Below the pieces are notes generated by a model. That model saw only the letters and a list, made by a program, of their open reading frames with translations. It ran no database searches and was not told where the DNA came from. A program made the position numbers and the translations under genes. Below, piece by piece: positions 21,785 to 32,626 of a stretch of 64,000 bases of DNA. The DNA is taken from NCBI GenBank assembly GCA_964019335.1, contig OZ025662.1, positions 620,001-684,000 of the forward strand, written 5' to 3'. The DNA is from Diplonema japonicum (taxonomy: Eukaryota; Euglenozoa; Diplonemea; Diplonemida; Diplonemidae). Position 1 is the first letter of the stretch. Every line of letters begins with the position of its first letter.

Positions 21785-22909
21785 ATGGATGCTAGGCTAG
21801 CGGCAGGCAGCATCTTAGCGGAGTTGGGGACAAGCGGTGAGCAGCTGAGTGCCAGGAGCGAGGTGCACGCAAGGGAGATGGCGAACCAATTGCTGGGAGC
21901 ATACATCAGTCGGCAAGGGTCGGAAGCCACGGCAAAGACACGGGAGCCAACACCGCACACAGCACTGCAGCCGTCGAGGTCCGCCACTGCACTGTCGCAG
22001 TACAGCAGCATCGTGTCGCGAGCGACAACTTCTGCGATGGCCTCACCTGCGGCCCTTCAGCAGATTCATGTGCACCACCACCACCACCATCACCATCACC
22101 ATCACCATCATCAACAGCAGCAGTTACAGCGAGAACAACAACAGGAGGTGCAGGAACGGTGCATGGAAACCATGGCAACAATGGAGAGGGAGAGCAGCCC
22201 GCGGTACCTGTCCCTGTCGCCGCTGCTGAACGATGCGGAGGCGATGCGAGCAGAGCTGGAGACGTGCAAGGCACCGTCAGGGGTGAGGGTGGTGACGGCT
22301 ACGGACGAGGAGGTGGTACGGGAGCTGCTGTCGAGCAGGAGTGTCGCTGAGCACTTGAAGCACAAGATACACGAACAGCAGTACGAGATACGAACCTTGC
22401 GGGACAAGGTGACCCTGTTCACGGAGGCAACGGAGCGAGACGGGCAGGACGCACTAGCGATCGTGCTGGGGCAGCTGGCGGAGGCGGAGAGTATGATCGC
22501 AACGCTGCGTGCGAACATCGACGACAAGGAGCAGGTCATCAGCGGGTTGCGGCACTCGATCGAAGGGGTGCAGCACGACAGCGAGATCCTCCACCTGGAG
22601 GAGTCGCTGCGGGAGCTGCAGCGCAAGAACGACGTGCTGGCGGCGGAGAACAAGGTTCTTGCAGAGCGGGAGAAGCACTCCGCGTTGGGGGTCGTGTCGC
22701 AGAGGCACTGCAACCAGTTGAAGCAGAAGAACGTGCAGCTGACGAACGAGAACCAGGAGAGGACGAAGAACCTAAAGGACCTGGAGACAATCCTGCGGCT
22801 TCACCTGAACCTGCGAACCTCCTCCACGGAAACGCAGATGCTGCAATGCATGTCGGGCGGCGGCATCACCACCAGCAACGTGATCCCCGCCTCCGAGCGC
22901 ATGATGTGA
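21785..22909 (+). CDS. Coiled-coil protein with poly-His/Gln tract
   Basis: 374 residues from the first ATG after the acceptor CAG at about 21760 (an upstream in-frame TTG at 21719 is not used). Residues about 98-125 form a low-complexity block of 14 His followed by Gln-rich sequence, encoded by mixed CAC/CAT codons. From about residue 185 to the end it is coiled coil (HKIHEQQYEIRTLRDKV; LHLEESLRELQRKNDVLAAE). No membrane segment or enzyme motif. It lies between the two identical SCP2 genes. The His tract could bind metal, but this is speculation. Family not recognised. Confidence 0.75.
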   Translation: MDARLAAGSILAELGTSGEQLSARSEVHAREMANQLLGAYISRQGSEATAKTREPTPHTALQPSRSATALSQYSSIVSRATTSAMASPAALQQIHVHHHHHHHHHHHHHQQQQLQREQQQEVQERCMETMATMERESSPRYLSLSPLLNDAEAMRAELETCKAPSGVRVVTATDEEVVRELLSSRSVAEHLKHKIHEQQYEIRTLRDKVTLFTEATERDGQDALAIVLGQLAEAESMIATLRANIDDKEQVISGLRHSIEGVQHDSEILHLEESLRELQRKNDVLAAENKVLAEREKHSALGVVSQRHCNQLKQKNVQLTNENQERTKNLKDLETILRLHLNLRTSSTETQMLQCMSGGGITTSNVIPASERMM

Positions 22910-23062
22910 GCTGGGGAGGAGAGAGGAGGGAGGGGGTGTGAGTTGAGGAGAGAATGGAGGTTGTTGTACTTGTAGACTAAATATACTATTCTGTTGTACT
23001 GTCTTTCGTATTATTCTTGATGCCATCCTTCACACCACAGCACGACACACACATTTACTAAA

Positions 23063-23404
23063 ATGGCCGACGCCCTTTTCGCGAAGATGTCCGCAGCCCT
23101 CGGGACCCCTGCTGGTCAGGCTGCGGCGAAGAAGATCAACGAGGTGATCACGTACGAGTTCCCCGACACCGGTGTGTCGTACGTGATGGACCTGAAGGCG
23201 GGGAAGGCGTACAAGGGGAAGCACGACGACCCCGCGTGCACCTTCAAGATGGACGAGAAGGTGTTCATTGAGCTTTCGGGGGGCAAGGCGGACCCCATGG
23301 GCCTCTTCATGGAGGGGAAGATCGAGCTCGACGGGGACACCGACATCGCCATGAAGATCGGCAAGGTCCTCAAGACCCTCGAGAAGGAGATCGCCTCTGC
23401 GTAG
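23063..23404 (+). CDS. SCP2 sterol/lipid-transfer domain protein, copy 2
   Basis: This encodes the same 113 residues as 21225-21566 with no nucleotide difference over the 342-bp frame. Identity stops within a few bases of both ends: the bases upstream read TTTACTAAA rather than AAAAAGTAAA, and the downstream UTRs are unrelated after TAGGT. The acceptor is CACCACAG at about 23033-23040. Identity limited to the coding sequence implies recent gene conversion or selection acting on a recent copy. Confidence 0.93.
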   Translation: MADALFAKMSAALGTPAGQAAAKKINEVITYEFPDTGVSYVMDLKAGKAYKGKHDDPACTFKMDEKVFIELSGGKADPMGLFMEGKIELDGDTDIAMKIGKVLKTLEKEIASA

Positions 23405-23611
23405 GTGAGAATGTTAGGGAGTGTTTGAACTTCTGTATTTTGAGTGCGACCCCCCTCCCCCCCCTCCTCTTCTTTTTTAAATGTTTCTCTTAACCGGCAA
23501 CCATACCGGGTAAGGAAAAAAAAGAAAAGAGCCCGGAGATATTGCGTTTTCTTTTGTGTTCTTATTTTTTTTAATGCAAATTTCTCCTCATCACATGATA
23601 GGGTTGTCAAG

Positions 23612-24389
23612 ATGATGCGTTCAAGTAGGACGCTGCTGATGATGGGGAGGACAAGGGCGCTGAAAATGCACGGGTTTGCGCTGCACCCTGACGACCCGAG
23701 GAACGCAGAGGTGAAGAACTACGTGGGGGACGACCAGACAATGCTGCAAAAAGCTATGCGTATGGGGTTTTCTTTTTGTTTTGTTGTGCTTTATAAAAAA
23801 AACCGCAGCGGAGGGGAGCAAAGCAAAGAACGGGCTGACTTGGGTGATGACCAAGCTGGTTCACTTCAGAGATTTCGCATTCTCTGCCTCGCTGTGGCCC
23901 CTGACCTTTGGGCTTGCTTGCTGTGCAGTAGAGATGATGCACACCATGTGCTCGCGGTACGATTTGGACAGGTTCGGTATTGTCCCCCGTGCTGTGCCGA
24001 AGTATGTCTCCTCTCTTTTCTTCTTTGAGAATTGTTCCCTTTAAAAACAGGCAAGCCGATTTAATTATCGTCAGTGGCACGCTGTGTAACAAAATGGCTC
24101 CCATGTTTCGCGTTTGCTACGATCAGATGCCGTACCCTAAATGGATTGTGTCCATGGTATATTTTTTAAATATTTTTTGGGAGTTTTTTAAAAAAAAAAA
24201 AAATCTTAGGGTTCCTGTGCCAACGGGGGTGGCTACTACCACTACTCCTACTCGGTCGTCAAGGGTTGTGACCAGATTGTCCCAGTTGACGCCTACGTCC
24301 CTGGCTGCCCTCCTGCTGCTGAAGCTCTGCTTTATGGGCTCCTTCTCCTCTCCAGAAAGATTAGAAATGAGGAGATTCGCACGATTTGA
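23612..24389 (+). CDS. NDUFS7: NADH:ubiquinone oxidoreductase 20 kDa (PSST/NDUFS7) subunit, four exons
   Basis: Exons 23612-23759, 23809-24001, 24051-24156 and 24210-24389 (introns 49, 49 and 53 nt; donors GTATGG, GTATGT, GTATAT) give 208 residues. The core is very conserved: [71 protein letters not shown], and [17 protein letters not shown]. The four Cys ligands of cluster N2 are C87, C88, C152 and C182, with the 64 and 30 spacing of the human subunit. It passes electrons to ubiquinone in complex I of the inner mitochondrial membrane. The first ~25 residues ([19 protein letters not shown]) form a basic presequence, consistent with nuclear coding. Two ATGs occur in tandem; either could start. 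Confidence 0.96.
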
Positions 24390-24783
24390 GTAGGGAAAAA
24401 AATAATCTTTTTTTTTCTTTTTTGGGACTACCACGATGATTTTTCAGCGGGAACAAGAAAAATGTGTATTTTTTTTTATATGTAAACTAAGGAACGCCAG
24501 TGTTTCATTTTTTTTGTCTCCACTTTTTTCTTTAAAAAAAAGCACCCAGATGATGGGCAGTGTCCCATTGGTGCGTTAAGGTGATATGTTACCCTTTGCT
24601 TTTTATTTCTTATCTGTGTTTTTTTTTGTCTTCCTTTTATTTCTGGTCAAAAGATCCCCCCCCCACCCTATTTTTCTTTTTGTAGTGTTGCGTCGTTCCT
24701 TCTTTTTTTTTTATTACTACCTCAAATTTGTCTCTTTCTTGCCATATTTTGAGCAACCTTCCCAGTTTATAAAAGAAAACAAA
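24390..24783 (+). other. Intergenic leader region of the polycystin gene
   Basis: Mixed T and A runs and a C run near 24656. A pyrimidine-rich tract ends in TTCCCAG at about 24757-24763, the probable trans-splice acceptor for the ATG at 24784. The frame remains open upstream but is pyrimidine-rich and not coding-like. Confidence 0.6.
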
Positions 24784-27700
24784 ATGGACGGCGGCCTTGT
24801 AATGATTGTGGTGATATGCAGCTTGATGCCAGTTGTGTTTATAGCGCTGTACTGCCTGATGTGGAAATGCCGATCACAGAATGAGTGGAATGAGGACGAT
24901 ATGAAAGCAACATCTTGCAGCGACAGCAAAGAGGGTGACGGGAGAAGGCCACCCGAGGACGATGAAGAAGAATGCAGACGCTTTGGGGTCGGATGGACCA
25001 ACGACTTTGATTTTCTAGTGTTCCACCTCCACACCATTTCACATCGAGAATCCCTGAGATATTCTCTAGGCGTGTACCTCGTCTTCTTATCAATCTTCAC
25101 ATACACTCTGGTAGCCCATTCGGGGCTTGGAAACGGCAGTTCTTTCTGGGCAACCGATGCAGTGATTCATCGTTTAGAATCCAGATGGAAATCCATCTCT
25201 CGAGAAAAGATGTTTTGGGATTTTATGACCACCGGTGTCGACCTTGAATCCGGCGGTGGCGGGCTTCTACAGCTGTACAACCTTAGTCAGCAAACTGTAG
25301 CTTCATACAATCACATTCTTCCTATCATACGTGTGGGGCAGCACCGTGTGAAGCCTGTGAAGTGTGATAACCTAGACGACCTTCTTCAAGGGAACTACCA
25401 TGGCTGGAGCACGAAATGCTACCCGGAGTACTCGCGGAGCAATGAGGACCGCATTACCTTTGGCAACGCTACTTGTAAAGACCGCCTCAACAAGAACGGC
25501 TTCGCGTGGTCGGACCTCTCAAAAGTCCGCTTCCCAGGAGAGGAGTTCCTTCCTTGGGCCACGCTCGGGGGTTATGTGTCGGACTATCCCTCTCAGCTAG
25601 GGTACTTTGTTGACACCTACTCCGAGTCCTCGTCGCGCGATGTGTTGCAGTTCTTTAACTGTCTCTTCAAGGGGGGCTGGATCGACGAGGCCACCCGCGA
25701 GGTGCACGTCAAATTCTTCACTTTCAACGCGAACTTAGGCATATTCTTACGTGTCATCTTGATGATTGAGATCAACCCTGCAGGCGTGTGGCGCACTCGT
25801 GTTGAGAGCCTTGTCTTCGAAGAAATCGACGTGTGGCGCATAGTGATGGAAGCCGTGGTGCTGGCATTCGTTGTCTTCTACATCGTCATGCTGTTCAGAG
25901 AGATCATTGCATACATCCTGCGAACAAAAAGCCTTATTTTATGGGTGTTCTCCGTGTGGCGGGTGATTGAAATTGCGAACCTCGCCATCTTCCTTGTGGT
26001 CTTTTACTACAAAGTGAACTATTGGGCGTTCCCTCACCACGAACTGCGTCTCGGGGAAGACACGCCTGACGAAATCAAGAACCACCCCAACGCAAAGGAT
26101 CCCAACTGGTACGACTCGTTGGTGTTCATGCGGCTGGACAACACAATGGCGAACCTGAAGGTGGTGTCGAATTTGTCTGCCTTCAACGGGGTTCTTGTGT
26201 ATCTGAAGCTTATTAAGTTCTTCAGGACGTCCCCCCGCCTCATGATTCTCTCAGAGACCATCAAGGATGCTTTGTCCTCTCTCATTGCCATTCTCGTGTA
26301 CCTCCTCCTCGTGACACAGGCATACGCCATGATGGGCGTGTCTATTTGGGGGACGAAACTCAAGGACATGCGCACCCTTCCCGAGGCGTGGACCTACCTG
26401 TTGCTCTCGCTGCTGGGCGACTTCGACTTCAACGAACTAGCCGACCTTGAGCCATTCTATGCCTATCTTTTCTTTGTGACTTACCAGGTCCTCGTGTGGC
26501 TTGTCATACTCAACATTGTCATTGGTATCGTCACCTCCTCTTACGAAAAGGCCAGGGCGTGGCAGAAGAGGATATCGGGTGACACCCCTGTTGGGCCCTA
26601 TATGCGGAACTGGATCGCGCAAACGGAGACTCTCATCAAGGTATGTGCCGCATATGTTTCCCCACATGCAGCAGGACCGGCTTGGCTTCAAACGCGCGAA
26701 GAACATTTATATCCGCAAAGTGACCCTGTACCTCCGCACACGGCACCGCAGGGCGAGCAGAAAGGTCGACGGGTACCTCGGCGACGATGCCATGCCGATC
26801 TTGGACGACCACACTAGCACCACAGTATGCTTTCCGCACCATCACACGCTATAGGTGTCGAGGAATGTCTTCGCCGAGCAAGAGACTCGTATTTCGGACT
26901 TGATACGAAATCTAGCCGAGCGCTCTGACCACCACATCACGCAGGAGAAGCCTGTCTTTCTGCTACACATAACGGTATGCAACAGTCTTGAGCCTAATGC
27001 GACAGTGGGACGACACCGACCCCCGAACGAACTGCACAAACAAAGTCTCGCACACATTCACAACTGGTGTGGACGACCGTTTGATATTCCCACCGAAAAC
27101 AAACGAGATTTACCCAAAAGTAATCAGCAGTGGCTGGCTTGAGGCTCAGGGCATGAAGATTTCCGTGGACGAAGTGTTGGGAGCACTCAGAGTGGTGAAA
27201 CAAGACCCTAAGAAGAGGAAACAGTTCATTGCACAGGCCAAGGCCCAAACCGCGCAGCAGGGTCCACCTGTGGATAAGTACCCGTGGGTCAGAGAGGATG
27301 CAATTGCTGTAGCCCTACTGTCAGAGTGCCCTTCTGTGAAGAAGTACTTCAGCGACTATGGCAAAGCACTTGAGGTGGCGACTGACCTGGCCAAGCAACT
27401 GTGCTTTTTGGTGTCGCCGCAGCAGCTGCAGAGAAGGGCGACGTACTCGTCCCTGATCTCGTACTGGAAGATGCAGGAGTACGCAGAGCTGATGGATGAA
27501 CAGATACACATGAAGAGCCATGTAGGGGAGATGAAGGGTCTGCAGAAGCCTTGGGCGAATAGGATATTTGTGGAAGATACAACGAAGAACGAGCCTGCTG
27601 TGCAGAAGAGTGTGAGCCCACGAGCTGTTCAGGTCACCAAAGGTGCAGATGACGGTAGGAATAACAAAGAGGTGCTGACGTCGCTGGCGAAGATGGAAGA

Positions 27701-27974
27701 GAAGATCGAGGGGCTTGGGAAGTCTTTTGACAACGTAGCTGACAACATGCAGGCGCAGACGACACGCACGCTTCCCGATGCTCTCTCGCCCTCAGCCCAG
27801 ACCTTCCCCACCCATTCCATCACTACTCCCGACAACGACCACTATGACAACAACATGGGCTACGAGCACACTGCCTCTCTCGCTGACTTTCACAGTGCAC
27901 CCCCTTCCTCCTCTTCCGAGGTGGACGCCTTCACCCCTCCGTGGAACTTCAGCAACTCCCGTGCTTACATGTGA
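24784..27974 (+). CDS. Polycystin-2-like (TRPP) cation channel, four exons
   Basis: Exons 24784-26640, 26672-26824, 26855-26974 and 27006-27974 join in phase 0 across introns of only 31, 30 and 31 nt (GTATGT/GTATGC donors), giving 1,032 residues. There is a first hydrophobic segment at about 4-27, S1 at about 92-112, and a large extracytosolic polycystin (TOP) domain to about 335 with N-glycosylation sites and paired Cys. S2-S5 follow, then a pore with the filter-like LLSLLGDFDF (540-549), and S6 (WLVILNIVIGIVTSSYEKA). The long C-terminal tail has charged helices and a Ser/Pro-rich end. Family members are ciliary or ER Ca2+-permeable channels; flagellar or contractile-membrane roles are plausible here. 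The first intron could end 3 nt later (CAGCAG). Confidence 0.92.
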
Positions 27975-28148
27975 TCCTACACAGAATGGCTTCTCGTTCT
28001 CTTTATCTACACGATAATACGGTTTTAACTTTTCTTAAGTTTTTTAATCGATTTCTTTCTCACTAGTGCCTAGTTGTTTTCTTTTTTTCAAATGTTTTCC
28101 TCCAAACTCCCCACAAACTAACGCAGGGTATTTTAGAATATATGCCTG

Positions 28149-30714
28149 ATGACTGAGTCAGGGATGAAGGTGTACGCACGGTGCAAGGAGAGCGATGGTG
28201 GTGTGTTCAGGGTGGCGGGGGACACGTTGCAGACGAAGGGTGAGGAGAAAGTGTGGGGCTTCCACAAAATACTAGGGGGAGACGTGTTCGGTGAAGCATG
28301 TGTGAAGGTGTGCGAGGGGTGTGTAAAAGGAGGGTTTCCGAAAGGAGGGTTTGGAAGCATTGTGACTTTGAGCTGTGACGAAATGGGGAGAGAAACCCTG
28401 TCTGGGTTGGCACCTCAGGTGTTCTCCTACCTTCTGTCCAAGGGCGCAACGTCACTGAAGGTCCAGATGTGCGACGTAAGGAACGACACGTGTGTCGATC
28501 TAATTGGAGGCAAGCAGGGTGTTAAGGTGAGTGTTGATGACAAAGCGGGCGTTGCAATTGACGCCTCCTCCGAGACTTGCCGCTCTGCTGACACAGCTAC
28601 GGCCCTCTTCACTAAGTCCCTCGCCATGACGCACCCTTCGATGTCGCAGTTCTGTGTGCTGATTACGATACAGAAAGGCAGCACCACTCTCGGTCGGCTC
28701 TTCCTGATAGATGTGGGTAACATGACCCGGCAGCCTACTGTGGAGCGTCCCCAAGCTGATATCGATGAACAGGTTTTACTTTCAAAGCTTCACCTCACAC
28801 TCTCGCAGTGTACCACCGGCATGGCCAACGGGAAGGATTTCCGTGTGCTGCCCTTCCGAGACTCCAAGGTCACAAGAATCCTACAGCACCCACTCCACCA
28901 TTCCATAGCCGGCCAAGGCCTCGTGTCGCTGATATTCTGTGTCAGCCAAGCTACATCTCTCGACGACACTCTCTGCCTCCTCAACACCGCATCGTTGGCA
29001 CAGGGATCGCAGGTATTACCTTATTATTATCTTTAACTGCACCACATCATTTACAGCTTTTGAAGAACATCAGCGCATACAAGGATCTCATCGAAGAGTT
29101 GGAGCAGTTGGTCGATGCAAACGAACGGCGGATGACGCAGGCAGACGGCAACACGAAAGCGTCTGCCTCGCTGTACAAAATGAAACTCAAGGAGCTTGAC
29201 AAGCTGGGAATAGAGCTGGCAAGTGCGGGGGAGAAAAAAGAGCAGAAGCTCGCGGCTTCGAAAAAACAACTTGCTAAAGAACACAAGCGTGAAGAGGTAT
29301 GCACGTGTAAGGTATACACACGCCACAGGTGGAAAAAATGGATGGGCTGCGGGAAGGCGTGGTAGAGTCAAGGAGGAGCCTGCAGATGGCGCAGGAGGTG
29401 ATCGACGGCGTGGACGGAGCAGTAGCCGCTGCTGTGCGGCGATATGCTGAGAAGCACGAAATCGAGAGGCGGGAGTATAGACGAAAGGTTGAAAAGCAAA
29501 TCGCGAAAGAAAAAGAAGCGAACGATGCTATGGCCTTCGACATAAGTGTGAAGAAGAGACGGGCCGATCAGCTGAGGGCTTGGGAGCAACGGGTAAAACG
29601 GGAAATCGCAACGTTGGAAAGCAGCAAGGAAGCGTTGAAAGACAAGGCGAGCAGGGCTACAGGCCCTAGCAGGACCGAGGGCCTCACACCTGAGGAAATA
29701 CACAGAAAGGCAGAGTACTTCAGACTCCTCGACGAGATCGATGACATAGAAGAGACCAACGAGGAGATGCGGGGAAAGGTCCGCGCTTTGAAGGAAGAAA
29801 CGAACATGGACGTGCCCACCGACTCGGAAGATGAGGACACGTACTCCGACGACGACGGGAAGTCCCTGGACTCAGGCGAATCCAGCCGCGACACATCTCT
29901 CCCCCCCAGTGCGTCTTCTGATCTCCCTGACAGCGACTCCGACAGTGTTTCGTCCTCTTCTTCTTCCTCTGCTGGTTTGGGTAAGATAGGGCTCCAAAAG
30001 AAACGTGCGGTCGAGGGCAGTGCGATGGACCTCGAGCGCCGCCAGTTCAAATTCACACTCAAAAAGGAACAGAATTTGATGCTTCTGGTGGAGCAGATCA
30101 TGCAGTACCTGGAGTTTGGAACTAACTTCTCACTGGTGCAGAGCGAGCCGCCGCACATCACGAGGAAGTACGCGTACTTGACGCCTGAGAAGAGGACGCA
30201 TCTGAATCTGTGCAACTTAGACCCATCGACAGGGTTGTGTAGCGATAAGAAGAACGTAGCAAAGGAAATAGTGATGGCAGACATCACGGCTGTTGGGTTG
30301 GGGCAGTCGTCGCAGGTGTTCAGCAAAGCAATGAGGGGTGTGGGTGCTTCCGTCAGCTTTGATGCGACACAGATGCCCCCATCAAGTCAGGGGCTGGCTA
30401 AGGCGCCAGGGACACTGGGGCAGTACTTTTACAGATCGTTGACGCTGACCTTAAAGGACGGGATGCAGGTTAGCTTTGTGGCTGACAGCGATGTAGACTT
30501 CGAGGCGTGGGTGGTGGCCTTGCACAGGGTGACCTTCCTGGTACCCCAATGGGAGACACACCAAGACATCTCACGGAACTCGGGTGTCAACAAACTGACG
30601 GAACTAGAAAAGCACTTCTGTACAGAGAACCACGTCACCCCCCTCAACTACCTGAACGCAAAGTACCAGATCCTCTCAAGGAAACAGTATGTGCCCAGAG
30701 AACACTCAAAATAA
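28149..30714 (+). CDS. Degenerate kinesin-like protein with coiled coil and C-terminal PH domain, three exons
   Basis: Exons 28149-29012, 29057-29296 and 29329-30714 (introns 44 and 32 nt; donors GTATTA and GTATGC) give 829 residues. Residues 1-290 follow the kinesin motor layout: FHKILGGDVFGEACV, then LFLIDVGN in place of DLAGSE, then LPFRDSKVTRILQHPLHHS and GLVSLIFCVSQATSLDDTL, which match the switch II/L12 region and following strand. The ATP-binding P-loop is absent (GGFGSIVTLSCD where GQTGSGKT should be), so it is probably not a motor. A charged coiled coil, a Ser/Asp-rich acidic linker and a PH domain (about 600-760, ending VDFEAWVVALHRVTF) follow. It likely links microtubules to membrane as a non-motile adaptor. 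Confidence 0.82.
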
Positions 30715-30771
30715 ATTACCAGATTGCTCATCACTTTGTACGACGTGCGCACTGCTTCCTCTTTGGATCTC

Positions 30772-31080
30772 ATGCACTCTCAGAAATTGTTTGAATTGTT
30801 ATGTAAAACAGGTATTGCAAATAAAACAAATTTGAGACTTAACGTATCTGTAGGTCATATTGAAAAGACTATCCTCTGGTCGCTGAAGGGTGACACAGAA
30901 CCTTCGGAAAAGCCCATGGACGGTGAAACAGACAAAAGCCAGCTCTTCAATGATGTGAAGGGTGTCACCGACTCGATGACAGATATCACGAAACTAGCCA
31001 CCAATGACGTCCACCACAAAGGGCTCATCAGCAATGAGCGAAAGAACCTCTTGAAAGAGGGCGCCGGTGCTGCCCTGTAA
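30772..31080 (+). CDS. Small hypothetical protein
   Basis: 102 residues from ATG 30772 to TAA 31078-31080; the frame is open further upstream to a TTG. It is hydrophilic, with mixed helices and a Lys-rich C-terminus (HHKGLISNERKNLLKEG). The spacing to neighbours and an acceptor-like ACCAG at about 30717-30721 fit a separate gene, but codon quality is modest and no family is recognised. It could instead be 3' UTR of the kinesin gene. Confidence 0.42.
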   Translation: MHSQKLFELLCKTGIANKTNLRLNVSVGHIEKTILWSLKGDTEPSEKPMDGETDKSQLFNDVKGVTDSMTDITKLATNDVHHKGLISNERKNLLKEGAGAAL

Positions 31081-31146
31081 GTGACATTGTAGACTGCACT
31101 TTTCACTGTTATCGTACCCACACCACCATAGGACCCATGTACAAAG

Positions 31147-32490
31147 ATGAACCCGAACAAACTGCCAGATATCAAGCGTGAACTGTGGGGTTTGTTCCGC
31201 AGATGTGCTGTACCAGGGTCGAGTCTGGTGAACAGAGTCCTGGACCACGAAGGGTTCAAGTCGCTGATCAACTCGTTTGACGTGACGCAGCTAGGGGGTA
31301 GTCCATATGACTCGATGTGGGTGGCGAGCTTTTGGCAGCAACTTGTGGCACAGGAGGGCACCACTACCTCTGGTCCTACACCCGATGCAGTCAGATGGCC
31401 CACTCTTTGGAAAGTCGTCAAAGGCCTACTAACAGGAGACACCTCTCCCAGTATAGTGTACGCCCCGCCTCCTTTGCAGCTCACGTTGGATGTTGCCGGT
31501 CTGCAGGGCGTCCTGTCAACGTCTCACGACCTGGAGCCTGTGGTCGGGTCCCCTCCGAGACATTCCTTGGGAGTGGCTCCTTCACCGAAACATGAAAGCA
31601 GGAAACCACCCAGCCCCGTGATGACCCATAGGACGGATGATAGCAGGAGGCCGAGCCCCATTCTGACCTGCAGGACGGACGAAAGCAGACATGTGTCCCC
31701 TTTGCGTCCTGCGAGGCTGCGTGAAGATGCACTGGCTACCATCGACATTGCTTCCGGTCTCATGACTACACCACGCGGCTCCCCTATCTTGTCACCATGC
31801 CCTCCGAGGGAGAGCCCTGAAAGAGCAGCGTGCGACCTGTGCCCTATAAGGGACGTCCAAGTCGCTGACCTGACTAAGGACCTGGACACTGCTCTCAATG
31901 AGATCGCGTCGCTGAGATTGCAGCTTGGCAACGAAAGGGAGCGCAACAGGGCACTGATATCGCAGGGCCATGTGCAGGTCGCAGACGCGATGCCCACAAA
32001 CCTACCGCTGCTGAGCATGCTGACACGATCTGCTGCCGAAGTTGACTCCCACGAGGACGGCTGGGTTGTTAGGAAGAACTACAATGAAGTTGTGAACAAG
32101 CTAGAGGACACGAAGCTGAGAAGTGACCTAGAGTTGGAAAGGATGCACCGGCTGGTCCATCTGGCTCAGGTGGAGAAAGAAGAGAAGGAAGAAGAGCTGG
32201 TGCAACTGCAGGAAGAAGTCGGCATGCTTCACAGCGAGGCGCACTACAGGGAGGAGTTACTTGCCAAGCTACAGGCTCAAGATAAGTCGAGGATGCTCCT
32301 AGAGCAGAACCACGTGCTGCAAGCAGCAACTACGTCCCTCTCACGAGAGATAGACATCCTGACCGGCACTGTCAAAGCACGTGACACTGAGCTCGCGGCA
32401 GTACGCGGCTCTATCGCAGCAGCAGAGGAGGAGTGTCAACGCGTCAACACGCTCCTATCGACAAAGCTGGCTGCGATGCCGTCAGTGTGA
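31147..32490 (+). CDS. Coiled-coil protein with Ser/Pro repeat segment
   Basis: 447 residues in one exon; AAG directly precedes the ATG at 31147. An earlier out-of-frame ATG at 31136 would be skipped if the AG at 31145-31146 is the acceptor. Residues about 1-90 form a compact helical domain of unknown family (ELWGLFRRCAV; WPTLWKVVKGLLTG). Residues about 140-200 are disordered with imperfect repeats of the type TD-[DE]-SR-x2-SP (SRKPPSP, SRRPSP, SRHVSP), possible phosphorylation sites. Residues about 240-440 are coiled coil. It is likely structural. Confidence 0.75.
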   Translation: MNPNKLPDIKRELWGLFRRCAVPGSSLVNRVLDHEGFKSLINSFDVTQLGGSPYDSMWVASFWQQLVAQEGTTTSGPTPDAVRWPTLWKVVKGLLTGDTSPSIVYAPPPLQLTLDVAGLQGVLSTSHDLEPVVGSPPRHSLGVAPSPKHESRKPPSPVMTHRTDDSRRPSPILTCRTDESRHVSPLRPARLREDALATIDIASGLMTTPRGSPILSPCPPRESPERAACDLCPIRDVQVADLTKDLDTALNEIASLRLQLGNERERNRALISQGHVQVADAMPTNLPLLSMLTRSAAEVDSHEDGWVVRKNYNEVVNKLEDTKLRSDLELERMHRLVHLAQVEKEEKEEELVQLQEEVGMLHSEAHYREELLAKLQAQDKSRMLLEQNHVLQAATTSLSREIDILTGTVKARDTELAAVRGSIAAAEEECQRVNTLLSTKLAAMPSV

Positions 32491-32626
32491 CACCCGATCG
32501 GGGTATTCCCCCTCCCTCCATTGTACACCCTCTCTTTACTTAGACATTTGTATAATTACTGTGTTACTGTGGTAGTGTTTTCTTTTTTTTATTCATCCGA
32601 CTTTGTTTGAACCAAGCAGACACAAA

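Noticed and set aside
22075-22125. His-tract as a mobile or trinucleotide-expansion locus
   Set aside because: Codons are mixed CAC and CAT, arguing against recent pure-repeat expansion; treated as part of the coding sequence.
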